Source: Amycolatopsis jejuensis
GTDB lineage: Bacteria; Actinomycetota; Actinomycetes; Mycobacteriales; Pseudonocardiaceae
NCBI RefSeq assembly: GCF_000717335.1
Contig: NZ_JNYZ01000031.1
Span: forward strand, 1-64,000
Direction of reading: 5' to 3'
Length of the DNA: 64,000 nucleotides
Below the pieces are notes generated by a model. The model had not been told where the DNA came from, did no database searches, and saw nothing but the letters and a program-made list of their open reading frames with translations. Shown piece after piece: positions 29,413-38,271 of this stretch (position 1 is the first letter of the stretch; each line of letters begins with the position of its first letter). The translations under genes were made by a program, and so were the position numbers.

Positions 29413-30501
29413 TCAGGCCGCGTCGCCGATCCGGATCAGCGACCGGGCACCCTCGCCGCGCCGCATCCGGTCGAACGCCTCCGGCACCTCGGCGAGCGAA
29501 ATCCGGTGTGTCACCAGGGTTTCCAGGTCGAGGTCACCGGAGCGGACCTCGTCGGCGAGCACCGGGATGTCGCGGTCCGGGTCGGAGGCGCCGTACACCG
29601 TGCTCGTGAGCGTGCGGGCGAAGTGGAAGATTTCCAGCGGGTTGAGCACGACCTGCTGGTCCTTCCGCCCGACGCCGACCACCGTGCACTGCCCGCCGCG
29701 GCGCACCGCGGTCCACGCCGCCCGGATCGTGGTCGCCGCGCCGACGCATTCGAAGGCGTGATCGGCGCCGCGGCCGTCGGTGAGCGCGCGGACCTGCTTG
29801 GCGAGTTTGTCGTCGCTCAGCAGGAAATCCGTCGCCCCGGCGGCGCGGGCCAGCGCTTCCTTCTCCGGCGACACGTCAGCGGTGATGATCTGCGCGGCCC
29901 CCGCGAGCTTCGCCCCCAGCACCACGCACAGCCCGATCCCGCCGAGCCCCAGCACGAGCACCGACTGTCCACTCCGGACCCGCGCGGTGTTGCGGACCGC
30001 GCCGACCCCGGTGAGCACCGCGCAGCCCATGAGCGCAGCCAGGTCGAGCGGCACCCCCTGCGGCAGCGGTACCACGGATTTCCCGGGCAGCACGGTTTCC
30101 TCGGCGAACCCGCCGACGCCGAGCAGCACGTTGAGCGGCTCGCCGTCCACCTCCCCGCGCGGCACCGTGGTCACGCCCTCGATGGCCGAGCACAACCACG
30201 GCTCGCCCGCCTGGCAGAACCAGCATTCCCGGCACGCGGCAGCCCAGTTGAGCACCACCCGGTCCCCCGGCTGCACGTGCGTGACCTCGGCGCCGACCTC
30301 CGCGACGACGCCGGACGCCTCGTGCCCGGGTACGAACGGGTACTGCGGGCGCAGCGTTCCGTCCACCATGGACAGATCGGAATGGCACACTCCGGCAGCG
30401 GCGATCCGGACGCGCACGTCCTGCGGCCCCACCGGCGGCAGAACGATGTCGCAAACCTCCGGGCGCGCCCCCGGTTCCCGCACGACGACAGCTTTGACCA
30501 C
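29413..30501 (-). CDS. Zinc-dependent alcohol dehydrogenase (MDR superfamily)
   Basis: 362 residues. The catalytic-zinc ligands are in GVCHSDLSM and VPGHEASGVV. The structural-zinc cluster is complete (CRECWFCQAGEPWLC, C-x2-C-x2-C-x7-C). The nucleotide motif is VLVLGLGGIGLCVVLGAKLAG followed by Asp in TADVSPEK, which predicts NAD preference. Overall it resembles class III/long-chain alcohol dehydrogenases of actinobacteria. It starts 18 bp after the aldehyde dehydrogenase gene, so the pair probably oxidises an alcohol to an aldehyde and then to an acid. The TPP-enzyme gene converges on it, with 24 bp between stops. Confidence 0.92.
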   Translation of the reverse strand: MVKAVVVREPGARPEVCDIVLPPVGPQDVRVRIAAAGVCHSDLSMVDGTLRPQYPFVPGHEASGVVAEVGAEVTHVQPGDRVVLNWAAACRECWFCQAGEPWLCSAIEGVTTVPRGEVDGEPLNVLLGVGGFAEETVLPGKSVVPLPQGVPLDLAALMGCAVLTGVGAVRNTARVRSGQSVLVLGLGGIGLCVVLGAKLAGAAQIITADVSPEKEALARAAGATDFLLSDDKLAKQVRALTDGRGADHAFECVGAATTIRAAWTAVRRGGQCTVVGVGRKDQQVVLNPLEIFHFARTLTSTVYGASDPDRDIPVLADEVRSGDLDLETLVTHRISLAEVPEAFDRMRRGEGARSLIRIGDAA

Positions 30502-30519
30502 GGTGTCTCTTCTCCCTGC

Positions 30520-31932
30520 TTACAGCTGGATGGACTTGATCTCGGTGAACTCGCCGAGCGCGACCCGGCCCATCTCCCGACCGACGCCGGACTGCTTGTA
30601 CCCGCCGAACGGCGCAAGCGGGTTGAACGCGCCGCCGTTGACGTCGATCTGCCCCGTGCGGACCTGCCGCGCGAACGCGACGGCGCGATCCTGGTCGGCC
30701 GACCACACCGCGCCGTGCAGGCCGTACCGCGAGTTGTTGGCGATCCGCAAGGCGTCGTCCTCGTCGTCGAACGGGATGATCGACAGCACCGGGCCGAAGA
30801 TCTCCTCCTGCGCGATGGTCGAATCCGGGTCCACGTTCGCGAATACTGTCGGTGCCACGAAGTACCCTGTTTCGAGAGGCGCTTCGGTGCCGCCGGTCAC
30901 CAGCGTCGCGCCCTCGGCAATGCCCTTCTCGATGTAACCCCGCACCCGATCCCGCTGCGCTGCGGATACGAGCGGACCGAGCTTCGTCGCCCCGTCCAGC
31001 GGATCCCCCGTGGTGAACCCTTCGGCGAACTTCTTCGCGAGCGCCACCACTTCGTCGTGCTTCGCCCGAGGGACGACCATGCGCGTCCACGCCGTGCAAG
31101 TCTGCCCACCGTTGAGGAACGCATTGGAGACCCCGACTTTGACGGCGGTCGCCAGGTCGGCGTCCTCGAGAATCACGTTGGCGGACTTGCCCCCGAGCTC
31201 GAGCGTGACCCGCTTGACCGTCCGCGCGGCCACCTCCGCGACCCGCGTCCCGGCCCGCACCGACCCGGTGAACGACACGACGTCCACCTCCGGATGCTCC
31301 GCCAGCGCCTCCCCGACGACCGGCCCGTACCCCGTGACGAGGTTGACCACGCCAGGGGGAAAACCGGCCTCGTGGATCGCGTCGAACAGCTGGTACGCGC
31401 TCAGCGGAGCGACCTCGCTCGGCTTCACCACCACCGTGCAGCCCGCCGCCAGTGCGGGCGCGAGCTTGCAGGTGATCTGGTGCAGCGGATAGTTCCAGGG
31501 CGTGATCGCCGCGACGACTCCCGCAGGTTCCCGCACCAGCACCGAATTCCCGACGCGCTCGTCGCTCTCGTCCTCGGCCAGCAGGTCGACGTAGGTCTGG
31601 ACGTCCGTCTGCGGCAAGGCGGCCTGGATGCGGGTCGCCATCCGCAACGGAGTCCCGACATCCTTGGCGATCGTCTCGCCGATCTCCGCCGCCCGCTTGG
31701 CAAGGCCGTCGTGCAGCTTTCGCAGGAGGTCACGGCGCTCCGCCCGGCTGGTCGCCGCCCAGCCCGGAAACGCCCCCCGAGCCGCCCGCACAGCCCGATC
31801 GACGTCGGCTGCCGTGCCCTCGGGAATGCGCGCCTGGACCTGCTCGGTAGCCGGATTCTCCACGGCAATCGTGCCCGCCCCGGAGGCCCGCACCCACTCA
31901 CCCCGGATGTACAGCACGTCCCGCTCAGCCAC
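30520..31932 (-). CDS. NAD(P)-dependent aldehyde dehydrogenase
   Basis: 470 residues of the ALDH superfamily. Catalytic Cys lies in [13 protein letters not shown], the general-base Glu in [14 protein letters not shown], and the oxyanion Asn in [12 protein letters not shown]. The C-terminal block [20 protein letters not shown] is standard. The substrate is not predictable. The GTG start at 31932 follows GAAGGAGGG. It leads a two-gene operon with the alcohol dehydrogenase. A TTCTATAGAA palindrome lies over its probable -10 region, and a GntR-type regulator is encoded 635 bp upstream in the same direction. Confidence 0.94.
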   Translation of the reverse strand: MAERDVLYIRGEWVRASGAGTIAVENPATEQVQARIPEGTAADVDRAVRAARGAFPGWAATSRAERRDLLRKLHDGLAKRAAEIGETIAKDVGTPLRMATRIQAALPQTDVQTYVDLLAEDESDERVGNSVLVREPAGVVAAITPWNYPLHQITCKLAPALAAGCTVVVKPSEVAPLSAYQLFDAIHEAGFPPGVVNLVTGYGPVVGEALAEHPEVDVVSFTGSVRAGTRVAEVAARTVKRVTLELGGKSANVILEDADLATAVKVGVSNAFLNGGQTCTAWTRMVVPRAKHDEVVALAKKFAEGFTTGDPLDGATKLGPLVSAAQRDRVRGYIEKGIAEGATLVTGGTEAPLETGYFVAPTVFANVDPDSTIAQEEIFGPVLSIIPFDDEDDALRIANNSRYGLHGAVWSADQDRAVAFARQVRTGQIDVNGGAFNPLAPFGGYKQSGVGREMGRVALGEFTEIKSIQL

Positions 31933-31975
31933 GGAGCCCTCCTTCTACCTGGGGATTGTTTCTCACTGGGGTGGA

Positions 31976-31985
31976 TTCTATAGAA
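31976..31985 (-). promoter_or_regulatory. Palindrome overlapping the probable ALDH-ADH promoter
   Basis: TTCTATAGAA is a perfect 10-bp palindrome about 45 bp before the ALDH start. On the minus strand it contains TAGAAT, a plausible -10 element. GntR/FCD-family regulators bind short AT-rich palindromes of this size, and one is encoded at 32567-33262. The link is an inference from position. Confidence 0.45.
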
Positions 31986-32089
31986 AATGAGCGAGCTGTC
32001 CAGGGGCGGGTTCCGGCCTCGGCGTGTTGACTGGCTATCTCCGACCCGGCGGCGCCAGTCGGGCCTCATGACCCGAGCCCGTTGCATTG

Positions 32090-32220
32090 GCCTCGCTGCC
32101 CGAGTCTTGCCGTCCTGGTCCTCGGTAACCGAGGCCCCTGGCCGAGTCTTGCCGACTTGGCCCTCGGTAACCGAGCCCCCCGGCCGGGCCTCGCCGACTT
32201 GGCCCCGCCAACCGAGGTTC
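32090..32220. repeat. 42-bp tandem repeat in the 31986-32566 intergenic region
   Basis: Three copies of a 42-bp unit, with gagtcttgcc at 32102 and 32144 and gggcctcgcc at 32186; each unit ends in ggtaaccgag or a variant. The remainder of 31986-32566 is C-rich sequence without a gene I can support. Confidence 0.7.
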
Positions 32221-32566
32221 CGCGGCCTCAGCCGCGATATCCGAGTCCCGCTGCTCTGGAGCCACCCATCCGGGTCTCGCCCGGAACCCGCCACGTGACT
32301 CACTGCCCGGGCCGCACCGCTCGAGCCCCGCAGCCCAAACTCCGTCACCCGAGTCCCGCTGCCTTGGGCCGGTTCCCCTCACCACGGCCACTGATCTCTT
32401 GCCGACGCGACCTCTCCACCCCAGCCCGGCCGCCCACGCCGTGCTGCCCGCTACCCGGGCCCGCCACCCGGCACGACCTCCAAGGTCACCCTCCCCAGGC
32501 GGCCCCTGACCTCACCGCCCGACCTGCCCACCCGGCGACCCCCGCCTAGCCCACACCCCGCGCGGA

Positions 32567-33262
32567 CTATTCCGGCGCAAGCACGCCCTGCGCAGCGAGG
32601 AAGTCGACGAGAAGGTCACCCGCCTCCCGGATGTGCGCCGCCATCGCCTCCCGTGCGACATCGGGTTCATTGTCCGCGAGGGCGGACAAAATCCGGTCAT
32701 GGTCGTCGCGGGCGAGGAGCGGCCAGCCGGGAATGTCAGCGTAGGCGGAAAAGGGAACGTAGCGCAGGGTCAGCGACAGCATCCAGGTGAGCTTGGGCGC
32801 CGCAGCCGCCCGGTTGACCATGCGATGCAACGCGAAGTCCGCCCGCTCGGTCGCCTGGAGATCCCCATCGGCGACGGTTTTCTCGATCTCGCGCTGGAGA
32901 TCGTCGATCCGCCCGAGATCGGCGTCAGCGAGCCGGTCCGCCGCACGCGCCGCCAGTTCACCGGAGACGTAGGCTTGCATCGCGTAAACGTCGACGACAT
33001 CCCGGCGCGTCACCGGAACCACCCGAAACCCCCGCCCAGGCCGGAAATCGACCATCCCTTCCCCAGCGAGCGCCATGAGCGCCTCACGCACGGGAGTCGC
33101 ACTGACCCCCAGCCGATCGGCCAGATGCTCGGTCCGCAGCCGTTCCCCGCCGCGGACCTCCCCGGTCAGAATGAGGTCACGGACCTGCTTGGCCACCCGG
33201 GGGCTGAGCCGCTCTCCCGGCTGCCGCGGTTCGCCTGCAGGCGCCTCTCCCGGTTTCCGCAC
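32567..33262 (-). CDS. GntR-family transcriptional regulator with FCD ligand-binding domain
   Basis: Core protein of about 231 residues. The winged HTH reads RVAKQVRDLILTGEV, then GGERLRTEHLADRLGVSATP and VREALMALAGEGMVDFRPGR. The FCD domain follows with helix words VDVYAMQAYVSGELAARAAD, FALHRMVNRAAAAPKL and REAMAAHIREAGDLL. Such regulators respond to organic acids or sugar acids and usually repress a neighbouring catabolic operon, here most likely ALDH-ADH. The start is uncertain. The frame is open to 33478, and a TTG at 33403 has a strong AAGGAGGAG site. The extra residues are PGE-rich with lower third-position GC, so I chose the GTG at 33262. Confidence 0.85.
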   Translation of the reverse strand: MRKPGEAPAGEPRQPGERLSPRVAKQVRDLILTGEVRGGERLRTEHLADRLGVSATPVREALMALAGEGMVDFRPGRGFRVVPVTRRDVVDVYAMQAYVSGELAARAADRLADADLGRIDDLQREIEKTVADGDLQATERADFALHRMVNRAAAAPKLTWMLSLTLRYVPFSAYADIPGWPLLARDDHDRILSALADNEPDVAREAMAAHIREAGDLLVDFLAAQGVLAPE

Positions 33263-33560
33263 TCCCCCCGGCTGCACCTCCCCCGGCCGACGCACTTGAC
33301 CTGGATTCGCGGCCACCCATTGCCGACTTCCCGCCGCCTGCAACACTTCACCTGACGGGCGCGCTTCACCTGCTCGCACCCCGTCCGGCCGCCCCTCACC
33401 CAATGGCGCTCCTCCTTGCCGCATCCCGCCGGGCCGCACCAGTCCTTGCCGCACTGCTCTTTCTGCTCTACACCGCAATTCTCCCGGCTACGCTTCTCCT
33501 TGCCATACCACCCGACCGTGCCAGCCCCGGCCAGTTCTCACCTTCCGGCCGCGCCCGCCC

Positions 33561-33690
33561 CGCCTTTCACCGTCCAGCCGCACTCGCCTCGGCCACCTCC
33601 GCCTTCCAGCCGCACCCACCCCAGCCGCCTTTCACCGTCCAGCCGCACTCACCTCGGCCACCTCCGCCTTCCAGACGCACTCGCCCCAGC
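33561..33690. repeat. 65-bp direct repeat, two copies, in the 33263-34049 intergenic region
   Basis: cgcctttcaccgtccagccg begins at 33561 and again at 33626, and the similarity continues for most of each 65-bp unit. A related, more degenerate stretch follows to about 33720. The rest of 33403-34049 is C-rich and shows no coding character except for the ribosome site and start of the secreted protein at its right end. Confidence 0.65.
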
Positions 33691-34049
33691 CACCGATCAC
33701 CGCCAGGCCGCGCTCACGATGGACACCTCCCACGATCCGGCCGCACTCCCGCCGCAGGGCCACCGCGCTCCATCAGCCGCCTCACCGCTCGCGGTTCCTT
33801 CTTCCACCCGGCCGAACCTCCCCGCCGCCCCGCATCCCGACTCCCGCATTTTCCTGTCCCTGCCGCGAAACTCCCGCAGTCCGCGGCGACGATCCCGACA
33901 TCCTAGCGCCCAGCCGCAATTGTGATGCCCATCACATTTTCCGGAGATGAGAACCCGCGACCGGCACCCCGTCGACTATCCGGATGAACCCCAAACCCGG
34001 GGTTCACACCACCGAGTGTCCTCAATGGACACACGAGGGAGGAACCGGA

Positions 34050-34523
34050 ATGTCTTTCACTGCAAGCAAGGGACGCGTCATCACCGGTCTGGTCGCCGCA
34101 GCCGCCATCATCACGGGCGGCACCATCGGAGTCGCCGCCGCATCGGCCGCCCCGGTCTCGGGCGCGCACGGAGTCACCGCAAGTCCAGCCGACCACGCGG
34201 CCGCAGCCCCAGCCGACGACCAGCCCCCGGCCGGTGCCCGCGCAGTCGTGAAGGTCGAGCCTAACCCCGCATTCCGCGGCGACGAGGTCACGATCACGGG
34301 CAACTGCGGCGGCGGCAAGGGCCTGAAGGAGGTCATCGGCGGCGTCCCCGGCAGCCCGGTCCTCACGGACATCAAGATCGTCGACGCAAGTCCCGAGAAC
34401 TTCGTCGCCAAGGCGAAGATCGGCGACAAGGTCGGCAACGGGGTAGGCCCGGTGATGGTCGACTGCGGCGGCGAAGCCGGCGTGACTCTCCTGGTCACCC
34501 ACACCCACCCGAAGAACCAGTAA
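34050..34523 (+). CDS. Small secreted protein with an Ig-like domain and two cysteines
   Basis: 157 residues. A clear signal peptide (GRVITGLVAAAAIITGGTIG, cleavage near ASAAP) is followed by an Ala/Pro/Asp-rich linker. The domain begins VVKVEPNPAFRGDEVTITGN, the usual opening of actinobacterial secreted Ig-like domains. One Cys lies in GNCGGGKGL and one in VMVDCGGEAGV; after export they probably form a disulfide. GGGAGGAACC precedes the ATG. There is no sortase motif, lipobox or membrane anchor, so it should be released or wall-associated. The family function is unknown. Confidence 0.8.
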   Translation: MSFTASKGRVITGLVAAAAIITGGTIGVAAASAAPVSGAHGVTASPADHAAAAPADDQPPAGARAVVKVEPNPAFRGDEVTITGNCGGGKGLKEVIGGVPGSPVLTDIKIVDASPENFVAKAKIGDKVGNGVGPVMVDCGGEAGVTLLVTHTHPKNQ

Positions 34524-34596
34524 GGAGCAAGCAACGCCGCATCCGGGTCAGGATCCCGCAGCAGACCTCCCAGCACATGAAGCTGGGGCTGTGCGA

Positions 34597-34677
34597 GGCT
34601 CCGCCCGGACGCGCCAAATGCTCACCATGAGTTCCGCCCAGACCCGGCTGACATACGAAGCCGGGCTGGGCGGAGCC
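34597..34677 (+). other. Two overlapping, mutually exclusive inverted repeats
   Basis: A tight hairpin pairs 34634-34649 (ccgcccagacccggct) with 34659-34673 (agccgggctgggcgg) around a 9-nt loop with one bulge. An alternative 10-bp stem pairs 34597-34606 (ggctccgccc) with 34668-34677 (gggcggagcc) and would use the same right arm. It lies 75-155 bp after the stop of the secreted-protein gene. It may be its terminator or a structured RNA element. Confidence 0.45.
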
Positions 34678-34891
34678 CCGCCTTGGACCCCTGCGGACGC
34701 CGGGCACGGGCCTCGACCCGACCCCGCCAAGGCCGACGTCGCTGCGTCCGCCGGGCCACGCCATCAACACACCTGGAGGTACTGCACTGGACCAATCCTG
34801 ATCTCACCTGCCGAACGCCCGATCCCGAGCAGCCGCAGGAAGCGACGCAGGACGCCGTGGGCTGAGATCAGCCCACCAGACCCACCCGGCT

Positions 34892-35027
34892 CACATCGGG
34901 AGCTGCGCCACATCGGGAGCTGCGCCTACAGCGCGAACTAGGCCCACAGCGGGAGCTAGGCCACAGCGCGGGCTGGGCCACAGCGCGGCTGGGCCACAGC
35001 GCGGCTGGGCCACAGCGCGAGCTGGGC
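34892..35027. repeat. 16-18 bp tandem repeat, eight copies, in the 34524-35276 intergenic region
   Basis: Units starting cacatcggg, tacagcgcg or cacagcgcg begin at 34892, 34909, 34927, 34945, 34962, 34979, 34995 and 35011. Steps shrink from 17-18 to 16 bp, and the last copies are nearly identical (cacagcgcggctgggc). Apart from this array and the hairpins at 34597-34677 the 750-bp gap holds no gene I can support. Confidence 0.75.
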
Positions 35028-35276
35028 AAGCCGACGTGCCATGAGGTGGACCCCACTGCGTCACGGTGTGTCCCGGGCTCGGTCGCGGCTGGCCTGGCTG
35101 AGGTGCACACGCTGGCCCGCCACTCGTACGCACGCACGACGCCGTCATGTCCCGACGGAATCCCCAGCTGCGGGTGGCTTCGCCGGTGCTGTGAACGGAT
35201 GTGCAGGCGCTGTGAGGTTCCTGTGCATCCGACCTTCCGGGATGCTCCGCGGACGTCGCCATGGTCACCTTGATGC

Positions 35277-36287
35277 ATGAAGGTCAACGGCTACCGGGCG
35301 GCGCTGGTGGTGTGCGCAGCAGCGGTACTCGTCGCGACAGGCGGCGCGACCGCGGTCGTCGACACGGCTGCCGTCACGGATACCGCCTCCGCCAGTGCGG
35401 CCCGCGGCGCCGGACATGCGGGCTCGCCGAGCGGTGCCGTCGGCGCGGGTTCCCTCGGTACTGCCACCCGCGAAAACGGGGCGGGTTCCAACGGCGCCGG
35501 TGCGTCTCGCGGGACGAGCCCAGCCACCGGTGTGGGGACGCCGGGTGGAACGGGTACGTCGAGCGGGGCGGGAACGTCGGCTGGCACAGGGACATCGGGC
35601 GGCACGGGAACGGCGGGCGGCACGGGAACATCAGGTGGCGCTGACACGTCGCGCGGCGCAAGCTCGGGCGGCGTGGCGAGTGCTGCCGTCGGCGCGTTGT
35701 TCGCTGATGGCAAGCACTTCTGCTCGGCCAGCGTGGTGCACAGCCCAAGCGGCGACCTCGTCCTCACCGCAGCGCACTGCCTCGGCGACGACATCACCGC
35801 GGTCACCTTCGAACCCGGCTACCACGATGGCGTCGCGCCGTACGGCCGTTGGCAGGTCACCGCGGCCGCGGTGCCGGACGGGTGGCGGAATTCGTCGGAC
35901 CCGGATCTCGACTTCGCGTTCCTCACGGTCGCTCAGCCCGGGTCCGCGAGCCTCGAAAGCCTGACCGGGGCCAACCGGCTCGGCGTCGGCCAAGGGTTCA
36001 CGCACACCATCACCCTCACCGGGTACCCCGACGACACCGAGGAACCGGTGGTCTGCACCGGAACCACAACTCAGTCCGATGCCTACCAGCAGAGCGTCGC
36101 CTGTCCTGGTTTCCCGGACGGCACCAGCGGTGGCCCGTGGGTCACGAACACCGACCCGGCCACCGGGCTCGGCACCGTGATCGGAGTGATCGGCGGGTAC
36201 GAAACCGGCGGCGCCACCGCGGATGTCTCGTACAGCGCCTATTTCGACGGAGACATCGCGCAGCTCTACGCCTCAGCGACCAGCTGA
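35277..36287 (+). CDS. Secreted trypsin-like serine protease with a Gly/Thr/Ser-rich linker
   Basis: 336 residues. A signal peptide (about 1-30) is followed by a low-complexity region of roughly 100 residues, largely repeats of GTGTSGG type, and then an S1-family domain. The triad residues are His in LVLTAAHCLGDD, Asp in SSDPDLDFAFLTV and Ser in GFPDGTSGGPWV. Two Cys pairs are plausible (HFCSASV with AAHCLG, VVCTG with VACPG). The domain is of the glutamyl-endopeptidase/V8-like kind common in actinobacterial secretomes. The linker probably spaces the protease from the cell wall. The start ATG follows the end of the intergenic repeat zone by about 250 bp; a clear ribosome site is lacking. Confidence 0.87.
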   Translation: MKVNGYRAALVVCAAAVLVATGGATAVVDTAAVTDTASASAARGAGHAGSPSGAVGAGSLGTATRENGAGSNGAGASRGTSPATGVGTPGGTGTSSGAGTSAGTGTSGGTGTAGGTGTSGGADTSRGASSGGVASAAVGALFADGKHFCSASVVHSPSGDLVLTAAHCLGDDITAVTFEPGYHDGVAPYGRWQVTAAAVPDGWRNSSDPDLDFAFLTVAQPGSASLESLTGANRLGVGQGFTHTITLTGYPDDTEEPVVCTGTTTQSDAYQQSVACPGFPDGTSGGPWVTNTDPATGLGTVIGVIGGYETGGATADVSYSAYFDGDIAQLYASATS

Positions 36288-36289
36288 CC

Positions 36290-36586
36290 TGCCTGGCATC
36301 GACGGAGTCCAGAGCGAAGCCGTCATCCCCGGACGCGGAGAGGTACCGCGCGATCGGCCCGAGCACGAAACAAGGCTGTCGTTCAGGGGCGCGGGGGTGT
36401 TCGTCGCACGCAGGTGGACGGGTTGAGCGCGGTGATCGGGCGCGGTCCAACCGATCTTGTCCTCTGCGCCGGCTGGGCAAACAACGCCTCCAGCACCCGG
36501 TCCCACGTGCCATCCGGCAACGATTGAAACCGGGGCGAACTCACCCGCGCATCATGCCGTGATTTCGCGGATGAGTTCCGACCCAC
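36290..36586 (-). pseudogene. Degraded IS5-family transposase fragment
   Basis: On the minus strand the frame from 36586 contains LPDGTWDRVLEALFAQ, the typical word of the N-terminal part of IS5-family transposases. Further on, STCVRRTPPRP resembles the catalytic STxVRAHQHA block after one indel, and a different frame then shows CSGRSRGTS, like the following GRSRGG block. The pieces are in the correct order but in shifted frames and lack most of the protein, so this is a relic. The similarity was judged by eye from memory of the family. Confidence 0.4.
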
Positions 36587-36597
36587 GCGGCGAAATC
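36561..36597. terminator. Inverted repeat between convergent genes
   Basis: GATTTCGC (36561-36568) and GCGAAATC (36590-36597) form an 8-bp stem around a 21-nt loop. It lies immediately beyond the stop of the minus-strand reductase gene and downstream of the plus-strand protease. It could act as a terminator or be an end of the degraded insertion element. Confidence 0.35.
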
Positions 36598-36601
36598 GCG
36601 C

Positions 36602-37162
36602 TCACCGCCTCTCGTACCTGGTCATGACCACCCCACCGGGAAACGCCTGCGTCTCCACCAGGTTCAGGTTCACCCAGCTGTCCAGTGCGGTGAAGAACGG
36701 CGCACCGCCGCCCACCAGGACCGGATGGGTCACGATCTCGTACTCATCGACCAGCCCTGCCCGCATGGCCGCCGCGGCCAGCATGGCACCGCCGACCCTC
36801 ATCGGTCCGCCGTCCCCGGCCTTGAGCCGGGTGATCTCGGCGATCGCGTCGCCGGTCACGATGCGGGTGTTCCAGTCGACCTTGTCGATCGTGGCGGAAA
36901 ACAGCACCTTCGGGGTGTCCCGCCAGTTCCGTGCGAACTCGATCTCCGCCGGAGTGGCACCCGGCCGCTGGTCACCCGTCGGCCAGTGGGAACTCATCGT
37001 CTCCCACAGCCGGCGCCCGTACAGGAACAATTCGATCGCCTGCTCCTGCTCGAGCCACCACTGGAACAGCTCGTCACTCGGTGCGCTCCAGCCGAGGTCA
37101 TCGCCGGGCGCGGCGATGTAGCCGTCCAGGCTCAGGTTCATCCCGTAGATCAGCTTCCGCAT
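36602..37162 (-). CDS. Dihydrofolate reductase family protein (RibD C-terminal type)
   Basis: 186 residues of the RibD_C/DHFR-like fold: MRKLIYGMNLSLDGYIAAPG at the N-terminus, FLYGRRLWETMSSHWPTG for the nucleotide-binding helix, PKVLFSATIDKVDWNTRIV, and GGPMRVGGAMLAAAAMRAG with the Gly-rich motif. These small NADPH reductases are common in actinobacteria and often uncharacterised. It is not the riboflavin pathway enzyme itself, as the deaminase domain is absent. GGAAGGA precedes the ATG. The gene stands alone. Confidence 0.88.
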   Translation of the reverse strand: MRKLIYGMNLSLDGYIAAPGDDLGWSAPSDELFQWWLEQEQAIELFLYGRRLWETMSSHWPTGDQRPGATPAEIEFARNWRDTPKVLFSATIDKVDWNTRIVTGDAIAEITRLKAGDGGPMRVGGAMLAAAAMRAGLVDEYEIVTHPVLVGGGAPFFTALDSWVNLNLVETQAFPGGVVMTRYERR

Positions 37163-37413
37163 GGCGCCATCCTTCCGTCAGCCGGTCCGAGGCGCATGGA
37201 CACGAGCGACGCAGAGCCCTCATCGGGCCTTGCAGGGCCGCGGCGCCCCGACCAATGCCGCGCACCCCAACATCTATTCAGGAAAGACTTTAGACACCGC
37301 GCGCCAGCAGCCAACCGGACGGCAGCCAGCCCCTTAGGAGCTACACAACCGTCCAGGCATGGCGGGCAACCCAGCGGCGCACGTTGTGCGAACCGACTCG
37401 GCCAGGAGGAGCG

Positions 37414-38271
37414 TCAGCCTGAGCTTGCCGGGGTGGCCGGGACCTGGTGCAGGGAAAGGTTCTGTCCGGCGTTGGGGTCGGCGGCCCACTCGCCCGATTC
37501 CGCGGTCCAGGTCTGACCGGCGAAGCTGACCCGGTCGACACCCAGCTTGGCGGCTCGTCCCACCAGCCAAGCGGCGATTCGCCAGCCTTCCGCAGGTGGG
37601 TGGGCACCGCTCAGACGGGCGGTGCCCAACTCGGCGTTGGCAGCAGTCACGAGGTTCACCGGCGGGCCGACGGTGATGTCGCGGCAGGTCAGCGCCGCCG
37701 GATACTGGCCGGTCAATGCTGCCGCCAGTGCGCTGGCTTCCGGCTCCCACTGGGCGTACGCGTCCGGGGCGCCCGAGCGCTGTACTGCTTGGGCCGCCTC
37801 GGTGATCGGGATCGTCTGCCAATCCTCGAGTTTGGCCAGCTTTTTGTAGAACTCCGTTGCCGAGTAGACCGGGTCCTGCAGTTGCTCCGGGGTACCCCAG
37901 CCCTGGCTCGGGCGCTGCTGGAACAGGCCGATCGAGTCGCGGTCGCCGCCGCTCAGGTTGCGAAGTTTGGACTCCTGCAGGGCAGTGGCCAGCGCGATCG
38001 TGACGGCGTGCGCGGGCATGCCCTGTTTGCTGCCGACCGCAGCGATGGTGGCCGCGTTGCTCATCGGATCCGGTTGGAGGGTGTATTGGGGCGGGGATGC
38101 GTCGTTCGGGCCCTTCGGCAGCGTGACGGTACAGCTGGGGTTCTTGATCTCTCCCCCACGCGTGAACATGACCACCACGACAACCACGGCCGCGAGGGCA
38201 AGGACGACCGCAATGATCGCCGCCCGTAGGCCACACCCGCGCACCCGTTGCCCGCCCTTCGCTGGCCGCAC
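37414..38271 (-). CDS. Membrane-anchored lysozyme-like (transglycosylase-fold) protein
   Basis: 285 residues from a GTG at 38271. A basic N-terminus (RPAKGGQRVRGCG) is followed by one hydrophobic helix (AAIIAVVLALAAVVVVVVMF). The extracytoplasmic part contains VTIALATALQESKLRNLSGG and then DRDSIGLFQQRPSQGWGTPE, the Glu-containing helix and Gln-rich loop of lysozyme-like muramidases. The C-terminal part (WRIAAWLVGRAAKLGVDRVS) may bind or pack against it. This actinobacterial family is common but untested biochemically. Possible muralytic activity is inferred only from the fold motif. Confidence 0.75.
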   Translation of the reverse strand: MRPAKGGQRVRGCGLRAAIIAVVLALAAVVVVVVMFTRGGEIKNPSCTVTLPKGPNDASPPQYTLQPDPMSNAATIAAVGSKQGMPAHAVTIALATALQESKLRNLSGGDRDSIGLFQQRPSQGWGTPEQLQDPVYSATEFYKKLAKLEDWQTIPITEAAQAVQRSGAPDAYAQWEPEASALAAALTGQYPAALTCRDITVGPPVNLVTAANAELGTARLSGAHPPAEGWRIAAWLVGRAAKLGVDRVSFAGQTWTAESGEWAADPNAGQNLSLHQVPATPASSG

